DNA from: Timaviella obliquedivisa GSE-PSE-MK23-08B
GTDB lineage: Bacteria; Cyanobacteriota; Cyanobacteriia; Elainellales; Elainellaceae
Direction of reading: 5' to 3'
Assembly (NCBI GenBank): GCA_019358855.1
Contig: JAHHII010000004.1
Coordinates: 1 to 64,000 of the forward strand
DNA: 64,000 nt
A program made the translations under genes and the position numbers. This document shows positions 25,820 to 34,427 of this stretch, piece after piece. How positions within the stretch are numbered: position 1 is the first letter of the stretch; each line of letters opens with the position of its first letter. The notes under the pieces are model-generated. The model was given only the letters and a program-made list of their open reading frames with translations, was not told the DNA's origin and searched no databases.

Positions 25820-27115
25820 TTAGTTAACTTGAGGAAGGGTGCGGTTATCATCAATCTGTTGGCGGATTTCGCTACTCAGTCTGTGAAGTTCGGATTGAGC
25901 GATCGCCCGTTGCTCTCCGGAGTTCAGCCATTTTAACTGTACAGTCAGATTTTCTGCCTCAGCATCTCCCAAAATTAGGCAAGCTGCTGCGCCCTTGCGA
26001 TCTGCCCGCTTAAACTGTTTACCAAAAGCACTGCCGCTCAGGTCAAGTTCTGCCGAAAACCCCAGTTGTCGCAAAGTGTGGGCAATCTTTAAGGCTTGTG
26101 CCTCAGCACGATCGCCCTTCGACACCACATAAAAATCTAGCGTCGGAGCCTTGGGGGGTTGGAGTTGCTGCATCAAAATCACCAGCCGCTCTAGCCCACT
26201 TGCCCAGCCCACCGCCGGAGTTTCAGGGCCGCCCAACTCTTTCACCAATCCATCGTAACGTCCGCCTGCACAAACGGTTGCCTGTGCCCCCAGGTCATCG
26301 GATTGGATTTCAAAAACGGTGTGAGTGTAGTAATCCAGCCCACGAACTAGCTTGGCATTGATGTTGTAATCAATGCCCAAGTCGGTTAGCAACTGCTGAA
26401 CTTGTTCAAACCGTTTTTGAGAGGTGGGACTGAGGTGAGCATGAATGCTCGGAACATTTTGTAGAATGTCTTGGGTTTTTTGATCCTTAGTATCCAAAAT
26501 GCGCAGGGGGTTGCGAGTCAATCGATCTTGGGAGTCGGGATCAAGATCGTTCTGGTAGGGCGTGAGGAAAGCCACGAGGGCTTCACGGTATTGCAGACGA
26601 TCTTGCCGATCGCCAATGGAATTAAATTCTAAACGCAAGTTCTTTAGCCCAATGGCTTTGAGTAAATCGTTGGCGATCGCAATCACCTCAGCATCGGCAC
26701 GGGGATCAGCGCTCCCCAGCGCCTCAATGCCTACTTGGTGAAACTGTCGCTGCCGTCCTGCCTGAGGGCGCTCATAGCGAAACATGGGACCTGCATACCA
26801 AAGCCGTTGAATTTCGCCCTGGGCATGGAGATTATGCTGCACATAAGACCGGACTAATCCTGCTGTTCCTTCGGGTCGCAGGGTTAGCGAACGATCGCCC
26901 CGGTCTTGAAAAGTGTACATTTCTTTGCTGACCACATCAGTCGCTTCGCCAATGCCCCGCTCAAACAAATCAGTTTGCTCAAAAATAGGGGTACGAATTT
27001 CTTGATAGGTGGCTTTGCCAAAAACCTCACGGGCGATCGCTTCGATCTGTTGCCAGTACTGGATTTCGTCAGGCAAAAGGTCGCGCGTTCCGCGAGAGAC
27101 TTGAATCAGACTCAT
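25820..27115 (-). CDS. hisS: Histidyl-tRNA synthetase
   Basis: This 431-residue class II synthetase has GTRDLLPDE at the N-terminus, motif 2 (YAGPMFRYERPQAGRQRQFHQ) within residues 105-130, the histidine-specific block LVRGLDYYTHTVFE, and motif 3 (VGWASGLERLVIL). The C-terminal anticodon-binding domain runs from about 335. It is complete. It is preceded on the same strand by a small conserved gene and pedR. Confidence 0.97.
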   Translation of the reverse strand: MSLIQVSRGTRDLLPDEIQYWQQIEAIAREVFGKATYQEIRTPIFEQTDLFERGIGEATDVVSKEMYTFQDRGDRSLTLRPEGTAGLVRSYVQHNLHAQGEIQRLWYAGPMFRYERPQAGRQRQFHQVGIEALGSADPRADAEVIAIANDLLKAIGLKNLRLEFNSIGDRQDRLQYREALVAFLTPYQNDLDPDSQDRLTRNPLRILDTKDQKTQDILQNVPSIHAHLSPTSQKRFEQVQQLLTDLGIDYNINAKLVRGLDYYTHTVFEIQSDDLGAQATVCAGGRYDGLVKELGGPETPAVGWASGLERLVILMQQLQPPKAPTLDFYVVSKGDRAEAQALKIAHTLRQLGFSAELDLSGSAFGKQFKRADRKGAAACLILGDAEAENLTVQLKWLNSGEQRAIAQSELHRLSSEIRQQIDDNRTLPQVN

Positions 27116-27138
27116 GGTGCTCTTAATCTACAAAAGGC

Positions 27139-27396
27139 TTATTGAACGGGTTCCCAGGGGGCATAGCGATCGCCATAATAAGCCAAAATCTGCTCGACTC
27201 GACGACAAGATTCTTCATTTGCCTCCGGACCATACTGAATTGACAGCCCACCCGCTTGACTTTTAAGATACTCAAACTGCTGAGAAGTTTGGGGTAATAC
27301 CTCTACCTCTACTCCTGTCACCTGCCGCAAATGAGCCTCTATTTCCCGGTAAATAGCAAGGGGCATTTGGGGCGATGACCATTGGCTAGGTGTCAT
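27139..27396 (-). CDS. Conserved small cyanobacterial protein of unknown function
   Basis: This 85-residue acidic protein contains the predicted helix-strand-strand-helix sequence PLAIYREIEAHLRQVTGVEV, then GGLSIQYGP, then CRRVEQILAYYGDRYAPW. It resembles a small conserved cyanobacterial family; no function is known to me. It lies 23 bases upstream of hisS and 3 bases after pedR, so the three may be one operon. Confidence 0.6.
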   Translation of the reverse strand: MTPSQWSSPQMPLAIYREIEAHLRQVTGVEVEVLPQTSQQFEYLKSQAGGLSIQYGPEANEESCRRVEQILAYYGDRYAPWEPVQ

Positions 27397-27399
27397 AAT

Positions 27400-27699
27400 T
27401 TATACCTCTAGCTGGGGAGAAACTGGGTGGGGAGCGATCGGTAGAGTGCAGCAGTTGACTTCATCAATGCAAACTTTACCCCATTGCAATGCCCAACGAA
27501 CCAATGCCACACGATTGCTGGTTGCTGTCTTGGTCAAAATATTACTGATGTGATTATCGACAGTTCGCTTACTAATTTCTAGATCTTCAGCAATTTCCTG
27601 GTTGGTCAAGCCTGCGGATACAAGTTCAACAATTTGTAGTTCACGGGCAGAGAGATTCCCACTGACCTGAGCCTCCATCCCCGTTGTCATGTTTTCCAT
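27400..27699 (-). CDS. pedR: LuxR-type regulator PedR
   Basis: This 99-residue protein is essentially a lone GerE/LuxR DNA-binding domain without receiver (LSARELQIVELVSAGLTNQE, helix-turn-helix about 31-56). Its C-terminal extension ALQWGKVCIDEVNCC carries three cysteines (77, 83, 84). This size and cysteine-bearing tail match PedR, the cyanobacterial regulator that senses photosynthetic electron flow through thioredoxin acting on a cysteine. The call rests on domain, length and tail. Confidence 0.75.
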   Translation of the reverse strand: MENMTTGMEAQVSGNLSARELQIVELVSAGLTNQEIAEDLEISKRTVDNHISNILTKTATSNRVALVRWALQWGKVCIDEVNCCTLPIAPHPVSPQLEV

Positions 27700-27777
27700 C
27701 TGTAATATGTATATTTACCTACCGTCTTTTACCATTCTAAAGGCATGATTGAGATAAAGGCAGTGTTAAGAAAAACG

Positions 27778-27811
27778 TTTCTCTACACTACTCCTTTCTC
27801 TACACTACTCT
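27778..27811 (+). repeat. 17-bp tandem duplication over the acetyltransferase stop codon
   Basis: TTTCTCTACACTACTC occurs at 27778 and 27795, period 17. The stop codon of the gene on the minus strand (27800-27802) lies inside the second copy. Confidence 0.85.
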
Positions 27812-28357
27812 AAGTACTCGGCAAGGATTGCCTGCGGCGACCACGTTACTAGGGATATCTTGCGTTACAATGCTGCCTGCTCCAATGGTAGTGTTATTTC
27901 CAACCTTTACGCCAGGGCAAAGAATAGCACCACCGCCAATCCAAACATCATCTCCAATGGCGATCGGTGCAGCCATTTCTAATCCAGACCTTCTGGTTTC
28001 GGCATCTAAAGGATGATATGCCGTGTAAATTTGAACTCTGGGAGCTAGCAGGACGTTGCGACCAAAATAAACAGTGTTGCAATCTAAAATAATGCAGTCG
28101 TAGTTAATGTATAAATTCTCTTCTGCGTAAATGTGGCAGCCATAGTCACACTGGAAAGGGGGCTGTACTTCAAAGTTTTGACCGATCGCCCCAAAAAGAG
28201 CTTGAATAATGTCCTCTCTTTTTTTAACCTCGTCAGGGTGTGAGGTATTAAAAGCATGGAGGAGATTCTTAGCTTTTTTGTACATGCCCTTAAGTTCAGG
28301 ATCAGTGGCTAAGTAGGGCTCATTTGCCAGCATTTTTTCTCGCTCTGTCTTTGCCAT
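27800..28357 (-). CDS. Sugar/maltose O-acetyltransferase-like (LbH fold)
   Basis: This 185-residue protein begins MAKTEREKMLANEPY, the Mac domain of maltose/galactoside acetyltransferases. A left-handed beta-helix of hexapeptide repeats follows (FQCDYGCHIYAEENLYINY, then IGDDVWIGGGAILCPGVKVG and TTIGAGSIVT). The catalytic histidine is probably in QIYTAYHPLD. It would acetylate a sugar hydroxyl from acetyl-CoA; the natural substrate is open. ATG 28357 gives the family start; 28405 would add 16 odd residues. Confidence 0.88.
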   Translation of the reverse strand: MAKTEREKMLANEPYLATDPELKGMYKKAKNLLHAFNTSHPDEVKKREDIIQALFGAIGQNFEVQPPFQCDYGCHIYAEENLYINYDCIILDCNTVYFGRNVLLAPRVQIYTAYHPLDAETRRSGLEMAAPIAIGDDVWIGGGAILCPGVKVGNNTTIGAGSIVTQDIPSNVVAAGNPCRVLRVV

Positions 28358-28603
28358 TTTTCTAATTCCAAAGTTGACGATCGCTGCAATTGAATTTTTA
28401 GCCAATTTCTAAGCAGTGGTTCTGTTCCACTCAATCTAACGCACTGGCAGTTCTGAGTTAGCGCCTGAATTAACCTTTCTGTATTGAGCCACCAGAAGGT
28501 TATCTTCAAGACATACCTTAACGAGTCAACGTGTTACTGTCACTGTATTGTAGGGCTTTAGTTTTTTGTATGGCATCTTATTTTTTTAACTAAAAGGAGC
28601 CTT

Positions 28604-30895
28604 ATGCATCGGTTCCAAATTATTGCTCATACCCAAACGGGCGAATCTATTGGTTTGGTCGGTTCTACTGCTGAACTCGGATTATGGGATGTCGCCAAAT
28701 GTATTCGGCTTCAAACTACTGTCGATCGCTATCCCCTGTGGTGGACGGAAGCAGAGATCGATCTTCAATATGTTTGCAGTTCGACAGGTGAGATTGCCCC
28801 TGAAACTGTTGGATACCCTGAAACCGTTGAGTATAAGTATGTGCGTTTGGGTGCAGAAGGCAGCGTGGAATGGGAGCCTTTTAGCGAACACCGCTGGATT
28901 GCGATCGCTCCTGAAAACCAGTCTCAGAATTTGGTAGTCGATGATGGTGCTTGGGGTTATTGGCAGCCCTATCCCTTTGGATATGTGGAAGCGATCGCAG
29001 AACCTGCTGCTGAAGTGCGCCCAAATCCTGACTCTAAAGGACTCAAAATTGTAGTGATTGGCAGTTCTGTGGCGTGTGGGCATAAGGCTTGGTTGTTAAA
29101 CGGCTGGGTAAGCCAGTTAGGGCAGACCTTGCAGCAACAGTATGGTCATCGTCTGGTGAACGTATCAGAAGTAGGGACGAACGTTAGCAGCACGATTGCT
29201 CGGTTCGCATCAGTCGTTACACCTGAGCAACCAGATGTTGTGATCATTGCCTTATCTCTAGGCAACGAAGGGTTAGCCGATTGTCCTGCTCACCAATGGC
29301 GGGCAGTGCAACGGCGGTTTGAAAGCGGGTTGCAGCAGCTTGTAAAAATGACGCGCGAACTGGGAGCCTATCCAATTTTGGGTGGTGTTTATCCTCATGG
29401 CAACTATGCGAGCGAACACAATGAGTTACTTCAAGAAACTCATCGCCGGATGTTAGGTTGGGGCATTCCGGTGCTGGATTGGTTAGCCGCAGTAGACAAC
29501 GGGCAGGGAGCCTGGAAAGTTGGCACTTCTTTTGATCCGGCACATCCCAATACAATCGGTCATCGCTTGATGTATGAGGCGATCGATCTGCGCTTATTCG
29601 AGATGAACCCAGAAGAATTGGTAAAAGAAAAACAGCGCTTTCAGCAACCTGACGAAGTATTGGTATATCAAGATAGCGAAGAGTTTCAGATCTTTGCTTA
29701 CCCTCAAGAGAACCAGTTGCGAATTCGCAATGCCTCACCCTACGCTTACACCATCACGCCTACCTGGCAGTCATTGCAAACTGCACTGCAACATCAAGCT
29801 AGATTAATGTCAGGTCTTTATGTTGCAAATCATCATCAGGCAGGAGTTCTTCCTTTTTTTGCTGTGCAAGCGGATGGAGCGATCGAAACAACGATCTCTA
29901 TTCCTCCGGGTGCTGACCTAGAATATAGCGCAGCGTTCAATCTCTTTTCGCCTCACAATTCACAGTTACTGTTTTATGACGGAAATTTGGGGATCTTAAA
30001 ACAAGACGATAATCGCATCCGAGTCATCAATGAATCGACCAACGAATATAACATCCAGCCCATGTGGCAAGAGGTTCGCAATGCACTAAAAGCAATGCCC
30101 ATGGGTGTGTACGAAGATGCGCTTGACCCTGATGTACCTTTCCGTACTTTAATGATTGGTAACGGTGGTTTGGAAAGTCGAGTTAAATCTCCACCTAGAT
30201 CTGCCTTGCTGTTCCAATATAAGTGCGAGCTATCAGACATTAGCCGTGTTGCTATTCTTCCCTTAGGCGATCGCTGTGCCGTTCGCATGATGTTGTACAA
30301 GATGGAATATGATGGCCCTGCTTTCCCGTTCGATCTAACGCGCACGACTGAAATTAGTGACGTTGCCGACATGGTCGAATCCCGGTTCTATGACATGTGG
30401 AACCCGGATTTTTTAAATTACAGTGCTGATGCAGGTCGAATCTATCACCGGAAGTGGACAGGTCTATCTTTTGCCCATGAGATTGACGAAAAGGATGATC
30501 CACTCCACGATATGACTCCCGTTCATGAACGAATGCGCGATCGCTATACAGCCCGTGCTGGCAGATTTTGGTATGCAATCCAGGAGTGCGATAAGGTGCT
30601 TTTTGTGCGGACAGGCATTAGCGATCGGGGTGGCGTCATAGATCTAGTCAATAAGTTAGGAAAACAGTGCAACGGGAGACCCTTCCACCTCTTGCTCCTT
30701 TCTCCCCAATCCTCCGATGAGTTTGCGAACCTACCCCACGTATTGCACCACGACGTTGAGTTTAATCCCGATCGGATGTATGAGGACTTAGGGCATTGGA
30801 AATATTGCGCAGAGGTAATGCGCGGCATTCTAGAATCGCTAGGAGTCTCAAGCAAAAACCTGTTTTGGTGTCCGCCTAAGCTTCCAGAGGAATAA
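28604..30895 (+). CDS. CBM20 - SGNH hydrolase - duplicated module - DUF1796 fusion
   Basis: This 763-residue protein has four parts. Residues 1-110 look like a CBM20 starch-binding domain (RFQIIAHTQTGESIGLVGS, ELGLWD). Residues 147-335 are an SGNH/GDSL hydrolase: VIGSSVACGH with Ser near 154, GxND-like SLGNEGLADC, and the terminal DPAHPN with Asp and His. Residues 360-540 hold two copies of an unassigned 85-90-residue module. Residues 546-763 match DUF1796 (VAILPLGDRCAVRMMLYKM, AFPFDL), a putative papain-like cysteine-peptidase family. No signal peptide is seen, so it is probably cytosolic, acting on or near glycogen. The substrate is unknown. Confidence 0.75.
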   Translation: MHRFQIIAHTQTGESIGLVGSTAELGLWDVAKCIRLQTTVDRYPLWWTEAEIDLQYVCSSTGEIAPETVGYPETVEYKYVRLGAEGSVEWEPFSEHRWIAIAPENQSQNLVVDDGAWGYWQPYPFGYVEAIAEPAAEVRPNPDSKGLKIVVIGSSVACGHKAWLLNGWVSQLGQTLQQQYGHRLVNVSEVGTNVSSTIARFASVVTPEQPDVVIIALSLGNEGLADCPAHQWRAVQRRFESGLQQLVKMTRELGAYPILGGVYPHGNYASEHNELLQETHRRMLGWGIPVLDWLAAVDNGQGAWKVGTSFDPAHPNTIGHRLMYEAIDLRLFEMNPEELVKEKQRFQQPDEVLVYQDSEEFQIFAYPQENQLRIRNASPYAYTITPTWQSLQTALQHQARLMSGLYVANHHQAGVLPFFAVQADGAIETTISIPPGADLEYSAAFNLFSPHNSQLLFYDGNLGILKQDDNRIRVINESTNEYNIQPMWQEVRNALKAMPMGVYEDALDPDVPFRTLMIGNGGLESRVKSPPRSALLFQYKCELSDISRVAILPLGDRCAVRMMLYKMEYDGPAFPFDLTRTTEISDVADMVESRFYDMWNPDFLNYSADAGRIYHRKWTGLSFAHEIDEKDDPLHDMTPVHERMRDRYTARAGRFWYAIQECDKVLFVRTGISDRGGVIDLVNKLGKQCNGRPFHLLLLSPQSSDEFANLPHVLHHDVEFNPDRMYEDLGHWKYCAEVMRGILESLGVSSKNLFWCPPKLPEE

Positions 30896-31101
30896 CTTGA
30901 TGAATGAACTGGCTCTTCCGTATCTGGACGGCGATCGTACATTATAAATCCAGCCAACCTTGCTAAAGATTGCTCTAGCCGCTTGGCATCCACATCAACC
31001 TACTTGCTAGGGGTAGGGGCTGAAGTCTATGCACTAATCAGGTGGCTGATGAAGGGGGCAACTCTTAGGGTATCTGCAAAGCGGCGCGGCAATCACTTTC
31101 C

Positions 31102-31440
31102 CTAAGCCTCCATCAGTTCCCTCACTGCCATTTCTAACCCTGGCAGGTAGTGTTCGACCGCATTCCAAATCTGCTCCAAGTCAATGCCGCCCAGATAATT
31201 GTGAACCAACACATTCCGAAAACCCGCCAATGCCCGCCAATCTATGCCTGGCGCTTTTGCCTTCAATTCTTCAGACAGCCGCTGGGTCGATTCCGCCATC
31301 GTTTGCAACCGTCGCAACACCGCATCCTGAACCAATGCACTTGCCATAAACTCTGCTTTGCCATTGCGAGTATAGTTCTGAATCAGGGCGACACAATCCA
31401 AAATATGCTCTAAATAGATGCGATCGGTTTTGGGAGTCAT
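31102..31440 (-). CDS. hepT: HepT-like toxin (DUF86 HEPN ribonuclease)
   Basis: This 112-residue all-alpha HEPN protein has the catalytic R-x4-H-x-Y motif intact: Arg75, His80 and Tyr82 in RNVLVHNYLG. Such proteins are RNases inhibited by the partner nucleotidyltransferase MntA, which AMPylates the tyrosine of the motif. Its start overlaps the stop of the mntA-like gene by 4 bases. The antitoxin gene precedes it, as is usual for this system. Confidence 0.88.
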   Translation of the reverse strand: MTPKTDRIYLEHILDCVALIQNYTRNGKAEFMASALVQDAVLRRLQTMAESTQRLSEELKAKAPGIDWRALAGFRNVLVHNYLGGIDLEQIWNAVEHYLPGLEMAVRELMEA

Positions 31441-31733
31441 AAGGGCTTCGCTTCTGCCAACACGCTCTCTCGAATCAACGGACTAATAGCCCGCTCTGTC
31501 AGCACATCGACCTTCCGTCCTAATAAATCCTGCCAATCCATCAGCAAGCCACCTGGAAACCAAGGTGTAATTCTTTCCAGATCGTAATCAATCAAAAAAT
31601 CGATGTCGCTTTCCGAGGTTTCCTCACCCCGTACCACTGACCCAAACACACGAACATTAAACGCTCCATGCTGTGCCGCAACTTGCAAAATCTCTACTCG
31701 GTTTTCCCGCAATGTGTCTAGTAACGCCATCAT
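31437..31733 (-). CDS. mntA: MntA-like nucleotidyltransferase antitoxin
   Basis: This 98-residue minimal nucleotidyltransferase has GSVVRGEETSESDID, that is G-S-x10-D-x-D with Gly31, Ser32, Asp43 and Asp45, as in MntA antitoxins that AMPylate HepT. The C-terminal part (LLGRKVDVLTERAISPLIR) is also typical. It starts at 31733 or the next codon (MM); a GTG at 31742 is also possible. It forms an overlapping pair with hepT. Confidence 0.88.
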   Translation of the reverse strand: MMALLDTLRENRVEILQVAAQHGAFNVRVFGSVVRGEETSESDIDFLIDYDLERITPWFPGGLLMDWQDLLGRKVDVLTERAISPLIRESVLAEAKPL

Positions 31734-32116
31734 TTTTACCACTTCGACTTGAAAAGATCGTTAATTTAGTCTTGTTCTCGATTTCACATTCCATAGTATT
31801 TTGCACTGAAACCTACTGTTAAAGGCGCTCCATCATATATGTGACTAACAAATATACTGACTGTTGTCATCTATGGGGGTACTCCTTCTGAATGATTATG
31901 CAGAAACTTCTTATACATTATGCTAATCCAGACAGATTAGAGGGAAAGTTCCCATATCCTCTCTACCATAATCCTCCGCTCTCTACCCCGATCGCCCCTT
32001 TCATTTGCATCAAGTGTGTCCAAGTCGATGAATTTGCGGTAAAAATGCTAGAAGCTCAGAAAAAACCTGAGAGAATATCTTACTGACTGTTCCCCAACCT
32101 AGTGCGGTTTAAACTC
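31734..32116. other. Gap before the lytic transglycosylase gene
   Basis: No gene is supported. A 64-codon plus frame at 31892-32086 has no protein-like pattern. The promoters of the mntA/hepT pair (minus) and of the transglycosylase (plus) should be here. Confidence 0.4.
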
Positions 32117-34330
32117 ATGCTGGAGAGAAAAAAGAAGCAAGCGGTGGTTACGGGTGTGAGCTTAACCGCACTGACACTAGGTGCAGCAATATTTGTCCTA
32201 CCCACCACAGGAATGTTGCCTAAACTGCCTATAGTCGGGCAATGGTTCCAAACCTTACCCAGTTCTGTAGTCATAGAAGCTGACCCAGCCGATCGCGCCT
32301 CTAAAGTTTTAGCCGCCGCCACATTGCCAATCGTGCAGCGATCGCCCATTCTTCAAGCTGCCACCCAGCAAGGATCAGGACTCGATCGCCAGCGCGCCAA
32401 ATATTTGTTAGCCAGTGATTTAATCGAGCAAGGTAAAGGCGGTGCTGCCCTTCCGCTGCTTGAGCGCCTGGAAAATAGTTACTCTGTTTTGGCTCCCTAC
32501 GTTTTGATTAGACGGGCACAGGCTTACACCCAAATGGGGGAGACGGCAAAGGCTGAAGCGACCTGGCAAGCATTGGTCAAAAACTATGGGGACGATCCAG
32601 CTTCAGTAGAAGGTTTATTTGTATTAGGCAAAAAGAATCCGCAGTTTTGGAATCAGGCGATCGCCCAGTTTCCCCGTCATCCTCGCACAGTTGAAATTGC
32701 CCAAACTCGCCTTAAGCAAAATCCTAAGCAGCCTCAGCTTCTCCTCATTACTGCACAGGCGCTATATGCTCCCGATCTGGTTTCAGCGCTCGATCGCTTA
32801 AAAACCGAGTACGCAGCCCAGCTTAAGCCCGAACACTGGGAGGCGATCGGCTTTGGCTATTGGGAAAAACAAGAATACGCTAAAGCCGCCGAAGCCTATG
32901 CCAAGGCTCCTAGTACGCCGCTGACTCTTTATCGAGCGGGACGAGGAATGCAGCTAGAAGGCAAAATTACTGCCTCGGTTCTTGCTTACCAGAGGCTCCT
33001 TAAAGCGTATCCTGATGCCGACGAATCAGGAACCGCATTGTTAAAGCTAGCAGAAATGAATGCTCTGCCTGAAAATGCCGTGCCCTACCTCGATCAGGCG
33101 ATTAAGCGCTTTCCCAATAATGCGGCTGAGGCACTGGCAGCTAAGTCGAATATTTTGCAAGAAATTAATAGCCCTAAGTCGTCTATTCAGGCGCGGCAGT
33201 CTGTCCTCAGCCAATATAGCTCGTCGGAAGCAGCAGCAGAAATTCGCTGGAAGCAAGCAGAGGCAAATGCTAAAAAAGGCGATGCTAGAGCGGCTTGGGA
33301 ATGGGCGCGACAGTTGGCACAGGAAAATCCTAGTAGCAAACTTGCTCCTAAAGCTGCTTTTTGGGTAGGCAAGTGGGCAGCCCAAGTGGGGCGCAAGGAA
33401 GATGCCGCTGACTCTTTTCGATACGTGTTGGCAAACTATCCCGAGTCTTACTATGCTTGGCGATCGGCGGTTTACCTGGGCTGGGATGTAGGAGACTTTA
33501 CCACCGTTCGCCAAAAACTCCCCCCAATTACCAAGCCTCAAGTAAACGCCACACCGCCCATTGGCTCTGCTGCCCTGCGCGAGCTTTACCAGTTGGGGCA
33601 ATACCGCGACGCTTGGACGCTTTGGCAAACTGAATTTAAGAACCGCCAGCAGCCGTCTGTAACTGAGCAATTTACCGATGGATTAATGCGGCTAGGCATC
33701 AATGACAACCTGGAGGGGATTTTTATGATCTCTAACCTTGACGAGCGAGAGAAGCCAGCCGATCGCCAGGAACACGAGCAACTTCAGCAACAGCGATCGC
33801 ATTGGGAGGCGTTGTATCCCTTTCCCTATGAAGCGACGATCGCTCAATGGTCGCAGCAGCGCCAAATTAATCCTCTTCTTGTAACGGGACTAATTCGTCA
33901 AGAATCGCGCTTTGAAACTAAAATCCGCTCCGTTGCCGATGCGGTTGGGTTGATGCAAATAATCCCGGATACGGCTGATTTTGTGGCTGAGCAAAACGGC
34001 ATGAAAAAGTTTAACCTGGAAGACCCCAACGATAACATCAAACTTGGCACCTGGTACTTAGACTATACCCATCAGGAATACGATAATAATTCACTATTTG
34101 CGGTTGCCAGCTACAACGCAGGGCCGGGTGCCGTTGCTGGGTGGATTCAAGAGTTTGGTTTTACCGATCCTGATAAGTTTGTCACGCAAATTCCCTATCC
34201 TGAAACTCAAGGCTACGTAGAATTTGTGTTTGAAAATTACTGGAATTATTTGCGGCTTTATAACCCAGAGGTTTCGGAAAAACTTGCACAGGTTTCGCAA
34301 AAACAAGCAGTGTTAGGAAAAGCACAATAA
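32117..34330 (+). CDS. Soluble-type lytic transglycosylase (Slt70-like) with TPR superhelix
   Basis: This 737-residue envelope enzyme cleaves peptidoglycan glycan strands. An N-terminal membrane segment (about residues 8-30) is followed by a long alpha-superhelix of TPR-like repeats (about 60-550). The C-terminal SLT domain (about 580-720) has catalytic Glu596 in RQESRFET, then ADAVGLMQIIPDTA and VASYNAGPGAV. ATG 32117 (MLERKKKQ) is preferred to the GTG at 32102. The layout matches cyanobacterial Slt proteins. Confidence 0.92.
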   Translation: MLERKKKQAVVTGVSLTALTLGAAIFVLPTTGMLPKLPIVGQWFQTLPSSVVIEADPADRASKVLAAATLPIVQRSPILQAATQQGSGLDRQRAKYLLASDLIEQGKGGAALPLLERLENSYSVLAPYVLIRRAQAYTQMGETAKAEATWQALVKNYGDDPASVEGLFVLGKKNPQFWNQAIAQFPRHPRTVEIAQTRLKQNPKQPQLLLITAQALYAPDLVSALDRLKTEYAAQLKPEHWEAIGFGYWEKQEYAKAAEAYAKAPSTPLTLYRAGRGMQLEGKITASVLAYQRLLKAYPDADESGTALLKLAEMNALPENAVPYLDQAIKRFPNNAAEALAAKSNILQEINSPKSSIQARQSVLSQYSSSEAAAEIRWKQAEANAKKGDARAAWEWARQLAQENPSSKLAPKAAFWVGKWAAQVGRKEDAADSFRYVLANYPESYYAWRSAVYLGWDVGDFTTVRQKLPPITKPQVNATPPIGSAALRELYQLGQYRDAWTLWQTEFKNRQQPSVTEQFTDGLMRLGINDNLEGIFMISNLDEREKPADRQEHEQLQQQRSHWEALYPFPYEATIAQWSQQRQINPLLVTGLIRQESRFETKIRSVADAVGLMQIIPDTADFVAEQNGMKKFNLEDPNDNIKLGTWYLDYTHQEYDNNSLFAVASYNAGPGAVAGWIQEFGFTDPDKFVTQIPYPETQGYVEFVFENYWNYLRLYNPEVSEKLAQVSQKQAVLGKAQ

Positions 34331-34427
34331 AAACAGGTGCGATAAACTGCGAGAATGAAGTGGCTGAGCGTCTTGCGATCGCTGAGTTCATTATTTATTA
34401 AAAGTCGTATTCTTTGAAAGTTAGCTC

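Noticed and set aside
34331-34427. Cobalamin riboswitch before cobJ
   Set aside because: The gap is under 100 bases, too short for the element, and no B12-box-like sequence was seen.
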